A stretch of DNA of 44,385 bases from Acidobacteriaceae bacterium. GTDB taxonomy: Bacteria > Acidobacteriota > Terriglobia > Bryobacterales > Bryobacteraceae. The stretch spans positions 1 through 44,385 of the forward strand of contig JAFATG010000079.1 in assembly GCA_019244055.1 (NCBI GenBank). The letters are read 5' to 3'. Shown here one piece after another: positions 8,401 through 16,346 of the stretch. Position 1 is the stretch's first letter; each line of letters opens with the position of its first letter. The position numbers and the translations under genes were made by a program. Below the pieces are notes generated by a model. That model made no database searches, was not told the origin of the DNA, and saw nothing but the letters and a program-made list of their open reading frames with translations.

Positions 8401-8979
8401 CTAAGTAAAGTTACTGATGTGCGCCCGCCGCAAAGTCAGCGCACTGCGTTTGACAGATATGGCGGCCAGGCAGAGCGCACCAATCCCCATAAGAGCCCAG
8501 GATGCTGGCTCGGGCAGATCTTTGTTCGCAATGTCATCAAACTCCGTTCGGGGACCCCAATCGCCCACGCCGTCGGGCTGCATGTTGACTATGCCGTTGT
8601 TGTTGAGGTTAATAGAGAACGTCGCTCCGTTCGGAATGCCACCTTTTGGATTCGGCCCGAAGGTGATGTCCCATTGCGTCATCATAGCGTTCGGCGGAGT
8701 GGCCGTGCATGTAACAAAAGCCAGGCTTTCGCAAGTGATCGCCGTTACAGTGCTGGGCAATGTCACTAAGACGTCCAGTTGCGCCCAACTCTGGCCGGTC
8801 TCGTTCTGGAAGGAAAAATCGCCACCGCCTCTTGAATCAGCGTAGTATTCAAAAGAAGTGTTCGTGATGATGGTGATATCCGGTGGATCTCCGTTTACGA
8901 TGATGGTGGGTTTGGAAGCCTGCAGTGTCAGGGGTGTGGAGGCCAACAGGAGCGCGAGGACAGATCTCGGGAAGCGCAT
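8401..8979 (-). CDS. PEP-CTERM sorting domain exported protein
   Basis: The 192-residue product starts at MRFPRSVLALLLAS, a Sec signal peptide probably cut after LQA. The mature part is beta-rich, Thr/Asn/Gly-rich and has two close cysteines (ITCESLAFVTCTA) that may form a disulfide. The C-terminus is a complete PEP-CTERM signal: LPEPASWALMGIGALCLAAI followed by a basic tail. Family knowledge: such tails are processed by exosortases, and the proteins are linked to exopolysaccharide or biofilm export. An in-frame extension to 9162 exists, but the signal peptide fixes the start at 8979, with GGGAG about 14 nt upstream. No exosortase gene is nearby. Confidence 0.85.
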   Translation of the reverse strand: MRFPRSVLALLLASTPLTLQASKPTIIVNGDPPDITIITNTSFEYYADSRGGGDFSFQNETGQSWAQLDVLVTLPSTVTAITCESLAFVTCTATPPNAMMTQWDITFGPNPKGGIPNGATFSINLNNNGIVNMQPDGVGDWGPRTEFDDIANKDLPEPASWALMGIGALCLAAISVKRSALTLRRAHISNFT

Positions 8980-9201
8980 TTTTGGAAAAATCTCCCAGCG
9001 AGCTTGAATTTTATCGCTAATGGTTTGCTTTGCCAACCGCCAAATTACTGGTGCTAACTCCGCCTCTGCGGCGATACAGGCACGGCGGCATTCTTTAATG
9101 GCTTTGAGTAGCGACTGCTTGTCCAGTTCACCGAAGAACCGTCCCATTCGCCGGCCCCGCATCTTCGCCTTGTAATTCGCGAGCGTACCGCATGTCGCAA
9201 T

Positions 9202-9215
9202 CGTGATCGATCACG
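9202..9215. repeat. 14-bp perfect palindrome
   Basis: CGTGATCGATCACG reads the same on both strands. It lies 7 bp past the stop of the small Cys-rich protein (minus strand) and upstream of the PEP-CTERM gene. It has no T-run, so it is not a standard terminator. It could be an operator for the PEP-CTERM gene or chance. Confidence 0.35.
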
Positions 9216-9221
9216 TACCGG

Positions 9222-9449
9222 CTACGGATCGGCAATATGGATGCCGGTGCAGCCGAAGATCAGTACTGGAGCTGTTCGTACACCCTTTTCAACCGGGCAA
9301 GCCCAGCAGACCTCTCGCGTTGCGTCCACGTTCGCGTACACGTCATTGTCGTGGCCGCACGCCATCATCTTGCGGACCTTCCCGCCCTCGGTGAGCTTGT
9401 GGATCTCGGCGCGGATCTGCTCAGGGTTGGTGCGCTGCTTTCTCGGCAT
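9222..9449 (-). CDS. Small Cys/His protein, possible zinc-ribbon-like fold, function unknown
   Basis: The product has 75 residues. A basic N-terminus (MPRKQRTNPEQIRAEIHKL) is followed by MACGH and, about 19 residues later, CWACP. The CGH...CWAC spacing could bind one metal ion. A third cysteine region (FGCTG) lies near the end. An AAAGGA Shine-Dalgarno lies 8 nt before the ATG, which supports real translation. I do not recognise a named family. It shares strand and orientation with the PEP-CTERM gene downstream and the membrane protein gene upstream. Confidence 0.5.
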   Translation of the reverse strand: MPRKQRTNPEQIRAEIHKLTEGGKVRKMMACGHDNDVYANVDATREVCWACPVEKGVRTAPVLIFGCTGIHIADP

Positions 9450-9540
9450 TTGACGTTCCTTTAGACGGCTATCGACCGGCGAATCCGTTTCAGCATTCTC
9501 CCTCCGGCCGTTAACTGCGGTGCGTGTGCCCGTTCAAGAC

Positions 9541-9906
9541 TCAAACATTGTGGGCGTAGGAGATAGCCGCAAGCACAAGGCTGACGAGTAGAACAATCAG
9601 CGAGGCGACAAACCAGCGTAAGGTCCGTTCGTATTCGCCGACTTGGTCGTCTTTCAACTGCAACGACCGCCAGAGCGCGACGAGTTCTAGTACGACAGCG
9701 GATAACAGCAGAAGCGCCGCGGCAACGGAAGCGACGGTCCATTCTCCCGGCAGTTCGAAGGCCCAGGAGCGCACAAACAAAAGCGAGAAACCCAGCACGA
9801 CCGTAATCGCCGTGACCACTGCGGAGCGATAACCGCCAGGGATAGAGGTCTCTCGCTCATATGGGGCGCTTCGCTTAGGATCTGGCGCTGGTGCGGTTTG
9901 GCTCAT
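9541..9906 (-). CDS. Small integral membrane protein, function unknown
   Basis: A 121-residue protein. A hydrophilic N-terminus (about 1-27, Pro-rich) precedes three predicted membrane helices: SAVVTAITVVLGFSLLFV; VASVAAALLLLSAVVLELVA; and WFVASLIVLLVSLVLAAI. A charged loop (QLKDDQVGEYERTLRW) separates the second and third. GAAGGTG precedes the ATG at a proper distance. No enzymatic motif is visible. It is divergent from the radical SAM gene with a 150-bp intergenic region that holds both promoters; I see no clear consensus boxes there. Confidence 0.75.
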   Translation of the reverse strand: MSQTAPAPDPKRSAPYERETSIPGGYRSAVVTAITVVLGFSLLFVRSWAFELPGEWTVASVAAALLLLSAVVLELVALWRSLQLKDDQVGEYERTLRWFVASLIVLLVSLVLAAISYAHNV

Positions 9907-10058
9907 GCGGCGTCACCTTCTCGCATAGGACACGTATATCATTGACCCATTTTGAGCTTCATGTGTCAGAACCACCTGCCTCCTGCTTTGCTCTAATCTA
10001 GGAAATCTCTCGTTGAGGCGGGGCCAGTCGCTAGGCTGTAGATGAGGACAACATCTAC

Positions 10059-11168
10059 GTGGCATCAACTGTAACGAAAGCGTGGGACATCTTAAAGCTC
10101 ATTCCCCGTGGCGGTCCAAGTCTCTGCAACATCGCGGTGACCAATTCCTGCAATGCTACATGCGATTTCTGCAATTTTGCTTACAACAAACATCGCGTTG
10201 GCAACCTGCATTGGATTGACGCGGACGAGTTCGACCGCGCGCTGGACATCCTGCACGGGCGCTACATCCGTTATGTAAGCTTCTTCGGAGGTGAGCCGCT
10301 GCTCCATCCGCGTTTGCCCGAGATGGTTGCGATGGTTGTGGCCAGGAACATGGCGGCGGCGGTCATCACGAATGGTTGGCTCCTTCCGGCTCGTCTCGAA
10401 CAACTTGCCAAGGCTGGACTGAAAACGGTCTACATCTCCATCGACTCCGCTCGAATGGACGAACACGAAATCAACCGAGGGCTTAACGGTGTTGGAGAGC
10501 GCATACGCGCCGCGAATGCTCGCATGCCCGCCTTGGGCATGACGCCTCTCGCGCAGATCACCATGAACAAGCTGATTAGCGACTATCACGCCCTTGTACC
10601 TGTACTGCGCGATCTCGGCTTCGCTGCTGTCGCGTTTTCTTACCCGCAGAAGGTCAAACTTGGATCGACAACACTTGCCTGGTCAAGTGACTCTGCGCTC
10701 GTCAATTTCACCGATCCTGAACTGGTCAGTGCTTTCGACGCGGTGAATGATCTTCGCAACGAATTGCCCGTGAATAATCCGCGCGCGTCGGTAGCCGACA
10801 TGAAACGGCACCTGCGGGGGGAGCCGGAGCGTTTCGTTTGCTACGGCGGCTACAAGAGCTTTTACATAGACTGGAACTACGACGTGTGGCGCTGTGATGC
10901 CTGGAGTCAGCCCATGTGCTCCGTATGGGACTTCGCAGATACTCCGTTAATTCGAGACGGTTGCACCGCGTGCATCGCAGATTGCTACCGCGATTCGAGT
11001 GTGATGTTGCACTTCGCCGTCTCGCTCGGCGACGCACTCGACCACATCGGTAAGGGGCGTGTCCTCGCGGCGCTAAGGGTTCTCGCGGACCAGCGTAATG
11101 TCAGCTCGTTAGCTGCGATCGCGGAGAACGCAGGCATCCTTTCTCGGTTGGCCAAGGTGGGGCACTAA
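10059..11168 (+). CDS. Radical SAM protein with Cys-rich C-terminal (SPASM-like) region
   Basis: A 369-residue protein with a GTG start. The radical SAM cluster motif is C31-x3-C35-x2-C38 (NSCNATCDFCNFAY), followed by the GGEP motif (FFGGEPLLHPRL) and a TIM-barrel pattern (VYISIDS). The C-terminal third has more cysteines: FVCYGGYKSF, WRCDAWSQPMCSV and the cluster CTACIADCY, which suggests an auxiliary iron-sulfur site. Radical SAM proteins of this layout modify peptides or small molecules, but no precursor peptide gene is evident nearby. The downstream gene begins 2 bp after the stop, so they are probably co-transcribed. Substrate unknown. Confidence 0.85.
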   Translation: MASTVTKAWDILKLIPRGGPSLCNIAVTNSCNATCDFCNFAYNKHRVGNLHWIDADEFDRALDILHGRYIRYVSFFGGEPLLHPRLPEMVAMVVARNMAAAVITNGWLLPARLEQLAKAGLKTVYISIDSARMDEHEINRGLNGVGERIRAANARMPALGMTPLAQITMNKLISDYHALVPVLRDLGFAAVAFSYPQKVKLGSTTLAWSSDSALVNFTDPELVSAFDAVNDLRNELPVNNPRASVADMKRHLRGEPERFVCYGGYKSFYIDWNYDVWRCDAWSQPMCSVWDFADTPLIRDGCTACIADCYRDSSVMLHFAVSLGDALDHIGKGRVLAALRVLADQRNVSSLAAIAENAGILSRLAKVGH

Positions 11169-11170
11169 GA

Positions 11171-11899
11171 ATGCGCCGATGTCTCGCAATGCTTTTGATT
11201 CACACACCGCTCGCTATTGTGTGCTGCGGGCAACAAGCTACGCGGCCGACTCCCACGGCACAATCGCCCGCTCCTGGAACTCTACAGGGCACCAACTCTT
11301 CCCAAGAGCAGAAGCGCCTGTTCGGAGTGCTTCCCACGTACAGTATTGTGAACGGGAAGTACGCCCCTCCGCTAACGCCCGGCGGTAAGTTCAGACTTTT
11401 CGTGGCTAATTCCACGGACCCGTTCATATTTTTTGGGATCGGCCTTCAGGCTGCCATTGGGCAGGCCACGAACGAATTCCCGTCATACGGACAGGGCGCA
11501 GCCGGATACTTCAAGCGTTTCGGTGCCTCGACCGCCGATCTTGCAATCGGGGAATTCATGGGCACCTTCGCATTTGCATCACTGCTGCATGAGGATCCGC
11601 GCTACTTCCGAGAGGGATCCGGACCCGCAAGCAGGCGGCTCGGGAATGCTCTGGCAAGCACATTTGTGACTCGAACAGATTCGGGAAAGAAGCGTTTCAA
11701 CTGATCGAATGTCTTGGGGCACCTCGCCGCCGGCGGCATTTCCAACCTTTATTATCCGAAGGAGAATCGCGGCCCCGGATTGGTCTTTACGCGGGCAGCG
11801 ATCGGCATCGGATACGGGACGGCTGGGGCAGTGTTCAGTGAGTTCGGGCCGGACATTCAGCGCAAGCTGATGAAAAAGAAGAAAACCAGTGTCCCGTGA
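11171..11899 (+). pseudogene. Acidobacterial secreted/envelope protein gene interrupted by one in-frame TGA
   Basis: The first part (177 codons) has a Sec-type N-terminus (MRRCLAMLLIHTPLAIVCCG) and then a conserved-looking body (LFGVLPTYSIVNGKYAPPLT, GAAGYFKRFGAS, LLHEDPRYFREG). It stops at TGA 11702-11704 after KKRFN. The same frame continues directly with SNVLGHLAAGGISNLYYPKE and ends at 11899 after RKLMKKKKTSVP. From memory, related acidobacterial proteins have Trp or Tyr between FN and SN, so TGG to TGA is the simplest explanation. The reading frame on both sides is otherwise intact, which points to a recent nonsense mutation, stop readthrough or a sequencing error. Hydrophobic Gly-rich segments suggest an outer-membrane or periplasmic location. 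Function unknown. Confidence 0.8.
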
Positions 11900-11925
11900 A
11901 AAGCTTAGTGCCCGGTATCGCGATT

Positions 11926-14538
11926 CTATTCCTCGCGCAAGACGATTGCCGGATCGACTCTCATGGCGCGAGCAGCCGGCACATAGCAGGCTAGAAGACC
12001 GACAGCCCCGAGCAAACCAATCACGCCTGCGAGCGTTAGAGGATCGTCTGGTTTGATTTCAAACAGCAGAGCGCAGAGGAAGCGGCTTAGCACGGCGGCG
12101 CCGGAGAGACCGATCGCAAGTCCTATGACCGTGAGGCGGAAGCCGTCCCGCAAGATCATTTTGAAAATGGAATGGCGCGCCGCTCCAAGAGCCACACGGA
12201 TTCCGATTTCGCGCGTCCGCTGAGTGACCGCGTACGCTAGCACGCCGTAGATTCCAATACAGGCGAGCAGGAGGGCGATCAAACCAAATGCCGTTAGCAG
12301 CATCGCTTCGATGCGAGGGCGAGCCACGGAATCGGCCACGATCTGCTGCATGGATTCAATCTTCGCGATTCCCTGGTCGTCGTCGACTTCGTGGATTTGG
12401 TGGCGAATAGCCGGGGCCAGCTTCATCGGATCCCCGCTTGTGCGGACGACTAAGGAAGAGAACGGAAACGGCGCCTGATCGTTCGGCAGGAATAGGCACG
12501 GGTCGGGCGGCGCATTTAATTGGCTGTGCCGGATATCAGACGCGATCCCGACGATTCGGATATTCGGCAAATTGTTCCACCAAACCCGTAGGCTCTGACC
12601 AACGGGATTTTGATGAGGAAATAGCACGCGAGCGGCAGTCTCGTTGAGAATGCCAACGGCCTGGGCGCCGGGGCGATCGTGGTCATTGAAATCACGGCCA
12701 CGGAGTATGCGTACACCAAGCGCCCTGAAATAGCCCGGAGTGATCACGGAAACATCGCCTCCCGGACGACGGTTTAGCGGGGGATCGGGACCCTCGGCAG
12801 GGTAGTACCAGGTTCCGGAGTTGGTTCCCTTCATAGGTAGAATGCCGATCGAACCCGCAGCCACAACCCCCGGCAGAGCCCGTACGCGCTCAAGAATTTG
12901 ATCCACAAGCTGAGCATGGAATTCTTCCCGCTGCACCGGAAGCAAGAGCATCGAGGTAGTCAGAACGTGTTCAGTATGAAAACCAGGATCGACATGGATA
13001 AGGCGGATGAAGCTGCGCATCATCAAGGTAGCGGCGACAACCAGCACAACAGCCAGGGCGACCTCCGATACGACAAATCCTGCGCGAAGGCCGCCGCCAG
13101 AGGTCGAGGTACGGCTGGACTCATGAAGGTCACGAACCAGATCGGGTTTCAGTCCCTGGAGCGCGGGGAAGAGTCCGAAGAAAATGCCCGAAACAAGGGT
13201 AATGCAAAGAGCGAACACCAGGACAGGCGTATCGACTGTGATCTCGTGAAGGCGCGGAATGGAGAGGCTGGGCGGCAGGTGCGTGATGATCAGGCGAACG
13301 GCCGCGAGCGCGAGGCCCAGCCCGAGCAATCCGCCGAGGCTAGAGAGTAAAAGGCTTTCTACGAGCAACTGGCGCATAATGCGGTGTGTACCCGCGCCCA
13401 ACGCAAGCCGCACGCTGATTTCGCGAGTGCGGCGAACCGAACGCATCAAGAGAAGATTGGCAACGTTGGCGCAAGCGATCAGCAGGACAAGGGCGACCGC
13501 CGCAAAAAGAACCAGCAAAACGGGTCGGATTGCGCCGACGGTTTGATCGAGCAAGGGAACTACTGTCGCGCTCCAGCCAGAGTTGAGCTCGGGATCCTCC
13601 GTTGCGGTCCGCGCCGCGATGCTGGCCATTTCGGCTCTCGCAGCACCCAGTGTTACGCCGCTGCGGAGACGGGAAATGACCGAAAAGTTCCGGCCCTGCC
13701 GCAGGCCGCTGTTGGCGAGAGGCACGTATAGCTCAGCAGGCATGCTGGGAGTGCCGAAATCTGGAGGCATGATGCCGACGATTTCGTGATGGCTCACATC
13801 AATCGAGATGCGCTGACCGATTACGTCACTCCGTCCACCGAAGAGGCGCTGCCAGGCACCGTAACTGAGGACAACTTCGCGAGGCGCGGAGCGGTCATAC
13901 TCGCGGGGGCGGAAGACGCGGCCGAGCAGTGGTCTGGCCCCCAGAACATTAAAGAAATCAGCCGTCACTTTGAGACCATCTACCTGTTCGTTCCCGGCGC
14001 TCCCGATAAGGTTCATCGGCACGCTGACAAACGCAGCCATCGACTGAAAGGACTGGCTGCGCGCTTTCCAGGCAAAGAAATTCTTCAGCTCTACCACATT
14101 TGGCTTTTGCGTGCCGGGCGGAATCTCCCAAATCATTACGAGGCGATTCGAATCAGGGAACGGCAATGGACGAAGCAGAATCCCGTGAACTACCGTGAAG
14201 ATCGCCGTAGTGCTGCCGATTCCTAAGGCCAGGGCCGCGACCACGACCGCAGTGAACAGCGGCGCCTTGCGGAGACCGCGGAAGGCGAATCCGAGATCTC
14301 TGAGCAACTGCTCGAGCCAGGTCAGGCCCCACATATCGCGGGTCACTTCTGTCACTACACCGGGGTTTCCGAATCCGCGGAGCGCCGATTCCCGGGCTGA
14401 CTGCGGCGACTCCCCTTGTTCCATCCTCGCTTGGGCATCAAGCGCGAGATGTGCCTGAATTTCGTCATTAAGATCTGTTTCCGTACGCCCACGGCGTAAG
14501 AACCGCAACACGAAAAACCTTAGGAACCTATGGAACAC
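11926..14538 (-). CDS. ADOP-type ABC transporter permease (MacB/FtsX family), copy 2
   Basis: An 870-residue protein with the same plan as copy 1: a cytoplasmic prefix (about 1-80, RFLRRGRTETDLNDEIQAHL), a first helix with LALGIGSTTAIFTVVHGILL, a MacB core periplasmic domain, an FtsX block with LLIACANVANLLLMRSVRRT, a second periplasmic domain and a final FtsX block (IGIYGVLAYAVTQRTREIGI). It has no ATPase. The start codon is GTG, supported by a near-perfect AAGGAGGTGA Shine-Dalgarno immediately upstream, between the PadR stop and this start (11 bp apart). It is co-transcribed with the PadR gene. Substrate unknown. Confidence 0.9.
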   Translation of the reverse strand: MFHRFLRFFVLRFLRRGRTETDLNDEIQAHLALDAQARMEQGESPQSARESALRGFGNPGVVTEVTRDMWGLTWLEQLLRDLGFAFRGLRKAPLFTAVVVAALALGIGSTTAIFTVVHGILLRPLPFPDSNRLVMIWEIPPGTQKPNVVELKNFFAWKARSQSFQSMAAFVSVPMNLIGSAGNEQVDGLKVTADFFNVLGARPLLGRVFRPREYDRSAPREVVLSYGAWQRLFGGRSDVIGQRISIDVSHHEIVGIMPPDFGTPSMPAELYVPLANSGLRQGRNFSVISRLRSGVTLGAARAEMASIAARTATEDPELNSGWSATVVPLLDQTVGAIRPVLLVLFAAVALVLLIACANVANLLLMRSVRRTREISVRLALGAGTHRIMRQLLVESLLLSSLGGLLGLGLALAAVRLIITHLPPSLSIPRLHEITVDTPVLVFALCITLVSGIFFGLFPALQGLKPDLVRDLHESSRTSTSGGGLRAGFVVSEVALAVVLVVAATLMMRSFIRLIHVDPGFHTEHVLTTSMLLLPVQREEFHAQLVDQILERVRALPGVVAAGSIGILPMKGTNSGTWYYPAEGPDPPLNRRPGGDVSVITPGYFRALGVRILRGRDFNDHDRPGAQAVGILNETAARVLFPHQNPVGQSLRVWWNNLPNIRIVGIASDIRHSQLNAPPDPCLFLPNDQAPFPFSSLVVRTSGDPMKLAPAIRHQIHEVDDDQGIAKIESMQQIVADSVARPRIEAMLLTAFGLIALLLACIGIYGVLAYAVTQRTREIGIRVALGAARHSIFKMILRDGFRLTVIGLAIGLSGAAVLSRFLCALLFEIKPDDPLTLAGVIGLLGAVGLLACYVPAARAMRVDPAIVLREE

Positions 14539-14549
14539 GCTTCACCTCC

Positions 14550-14900
14550 TTATCGCGCGGGGTTCAAGACACCGGAGATGGCTTTGACGAGGAGATCCCA
14601 CTTCGACTGCGCGGAAAGAAGCTGTTTCTTTCCGCTAGCGGTCAAGCGGTAATACTTCGCGCGTTGATTGTTTTCAGATAGCTTCCATTCGGAGGCGAGC
14701 CAGCCCTGCCGTTCGAGGCGATGGAGTGCCGGATAAAGTGAGCCAGTTTCGACCTGGAGCAATTCGCCGGAATTGGCCCGAATGGCCTGAGCGATGCCAT
14801 GGCCGTGACGTGCGCCCCATTGAAGGGTATTCAGAATGAGCATGTCCAGCGTGCCTTGCAGCAGCTCGATGCGATTGCGGTAGGGTTCCTTGTCGGGCAT
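14550..14900 (-). CDS. PadR-family transcriptional regulator, partner of ADOP copy 2
   Basis: A 116-residue winged-helix regulator with the classic pattern of PadR proteins linked to acidobacterial permeases: LLQGTLDMLILNTLQWGARH near the N-terminus, then HGIAQAI, the wing SLYPALHRLERQGWL and YYRLTASGKKQL. It heads a two-gene operon with ADOP permease 2. Two palindromes sit directly upstream of its ATG, so it very probably represses its own operon. It differs in sequence and in apparent operator from the PadR at 2912-3259, so the two systems are probably regulated separately. Confidence 0.92.
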   Translation of the reverse strand: MPDKEPYRNRIELLQGTLDMLILNTLQWGARHGHGIAQAIRANSGELLQVETGSLYPALHRLERQGWLASEWKLSENNQRAKYYRLTASGKKQLLSAQSKWDLLVKAISGVLNPAR

Positions 14901-14904
14901 GGCT

Positions 14905-14941
14905 GTAGACAGTCTACTACGAATTGGCGTAGAGAGTCTAC
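14905..14941 (-). promoter_or_regulatory. Paired palindromes upstream of PadR copy 2, candidate operator
   Basis: Two 13-bp dyads: GTAGACAGTCTAC (14905-14917) and GTAGAGAGTCTAC (14929-14941). They share GTAGA...TCTAC, and their centres are 24 bp apart, a little over two helical turns. They lie 5 to 41 bp before the PadR ATG, across the expected promoter. The likely reading is a cooperative autorepressor site. Confidence 0.65.
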
Positions 14942-14960
14942 ACCCCTTTTGGGCGGCGCC

Positions 14961-15551
14961 TTACGCGGGCGATGGGCTGGAGCGCGGGCGGAAGAGTCTG
15001 CGGAACCAGCGAACAATCCAATGAATGATAAGGATCGATATGGCCACCGCGGCGAGGACGATGATGCAGAGAACCGCGGGATGGAAACCCATTAGGAGCG
15101 ATCCGCCAAAGGCGACGGCGTCACCGAGCAGACTTAAAGCGACATTCGAGATCGGCTCGGGAGAGGTGTTGGCGGCAAGGCGTGTCGCTGTTTTCGCGCC
15201 GTGCGAGCTGAGCGCGATACCGCCCCCTACAAGCAACGCGATCAGACGGATTTTAGGGTCGAAATTCGCGAAGGCACCTGCGGCCAGGATTGCCCCCGCG
15301 GGGACGCGTATGAAAGTGTGAATCATATCCCAGGTGGAATCGACCGCAGGAATTTTGTCGGCAATGAACTGAATTACATAGAGTGCGCCGGACGCGGCGA
15401 GTACCCAAGTGTGGCCGAGATACGCCAGATCCCCGGGGAGGTGAGCGAAATGGAATCGCTGCATGAGGCCGAGTGCGAGAACGGTGGCATACAGGTTAAT
15501 ACCGGACAGCCAAGCCGAACCCATGGCAAAGCCGAGCGTGCCGAGGTCCAT
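14961..15551 (-). CDS. DUF4126 family membrane protein
   Basis: A 196-residue multi-pass membrane protein that I recognise as DUF4126-like. The N-terminal helix contains GSAWLSGINLYATVLALGL. Central segments include DKIPAVDSTWDMIHTFIRVP, a conserved family region, and LLVGGGIALSSHGAKTATRL. The C-terminus has a long hydrophobic helix (AVLCIIVLAAVAISILIIHW) and a basic tail. The start MDLGTLGF is chosen because the longer frame begins with TTG and its extra 32 residues do not look membrane-related. Family function is unknown. It is convergent with nothing nearby and lies 60 bp from the PadR promoter. Confidence 0.8.
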   Translation of the reverse strand: MDLGTLGFAMGSAWLSGINLYATVLALGLMQRFHFAHLPGDLAYLGHTWVLAASGALYVIQFIADKIPAVDSTWDMIHTFIRVPAGAILAAGAFANFDPKIRLIALLVGGGIALSSHGAKTATRLAANTSPEPISNVALSLLGDAVAFGGSLLMGFHPAVLCIIVLAAVAISILIIHWIVRWFRRLFRPRSSPSPA

Positions 15552-15830
15552 GTATCTATTGTGTACATCCAAAACAACGGTGGATTGCCGGTGCCGGACG
15601 AAAACTACGCCGAGCGGGACCTCCGAATCCCACTCGCCCGTCGTCAAGCTCTAACTCGATCGACCGTGTTTTTTTCCAGGCGTTTTTTGCTTCTTGGTCA
15701 TCTAGTGAATGGAGGAAGCCGGGCGTTACAGGTCTGGTTCGCGCGGGGGGCCCAAAACAGATTTAAGCTACAAATGTAGGCCGAGAGCGCAGTCGTGCGG
15801 AAGCGCCACGGTCCGTAACGGGAGGAAATG

Positions 15831-16271
15831 ATGAAGGTGCTGGATACGGTTTCTGCTCTTCTGACCGAGAAGGGCGGCGCCATCTGGTCTATTGGACCAG
15901 AAGCAACGGTGTATGAAGCTCTCGAGATCATGGCCGAACGCGGAATCGGGGCGTTACTAGTGATTGATGGAGAGGCGCTTATGGGGGTGATTTCGGAGCG
16001 GGATTACGCCCGAAAGGTCATTCTGAAGGGGCGTTCCTCCCATCAGACGAAAGTGCGTGACATTATGACGAGCCCGCCGATTACGATCAGTCCCGAATGC
16101 ACTGTGGACGAAGCGATGCGGCTGGCTACCGACCGGCGCATCCGGCATTTACCCGTCGTTAATTCTTTGGGAACGATTACTGGAATCGTGTCGATCGGCG
16201 ATTTAGTGAAGTGGATTATCACTTCGCACGAGAAGACGATCGAGCAATTGCAGAATTACATTTCCGGTTAG
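15831..16271 (+). CDS. CBS-domain pair protein
   Basis: The 146-residue product consists of two CBS domains. The first (about 10-65) contains YEALEIMAERGIGALLVIDG and GVISERDYARKVILKG. The second (about 75-140) contains VRDIMTSPPITISPECTVDE, RRIRHLPVVNSLGTITGIVS and IGDLVKWII. CBS pairs bind adenine nucleotides and act as energy sensors or regulatory modules, here without an attached effector domain. Two ATGs are adjacent; the second (15831) is chosen because GGGAGG lies 5 nt upstream of it, against only 2 nt for the first. It is convergent with pntB; any partner is unknown. Confidence 0.88.
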   Translation: MKVLDTVSALLTEKGGAIWSIGPEATVYEALEIMAERGIGALLVIDGEALMGVISERDYARKVILKGRSSHQTKVRDIMTSPPITISPECTVDEAMRLATDRRIRHLPVVNSLGTITGIVSIGDLVKWIITSHEKTIEQLQNYISG

Positions 16272-16346
16272 GTTCTCTCGGTCACGCGGCGCTAAGGCTT
16301 CCGCTGGATGTCGAGTGGCGGACGGCTTCCAGACTCCACAGCCTCT

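Noticed and set aside
8980-9162. In-frame upstream extension of the PEP-CTERM gene (61 codons with a helical, charged pattern)
   Set aside because: A clear Sec signal peptide begins at 8979, so the extension would place it inside the protein. A separate short gene could not be supported.
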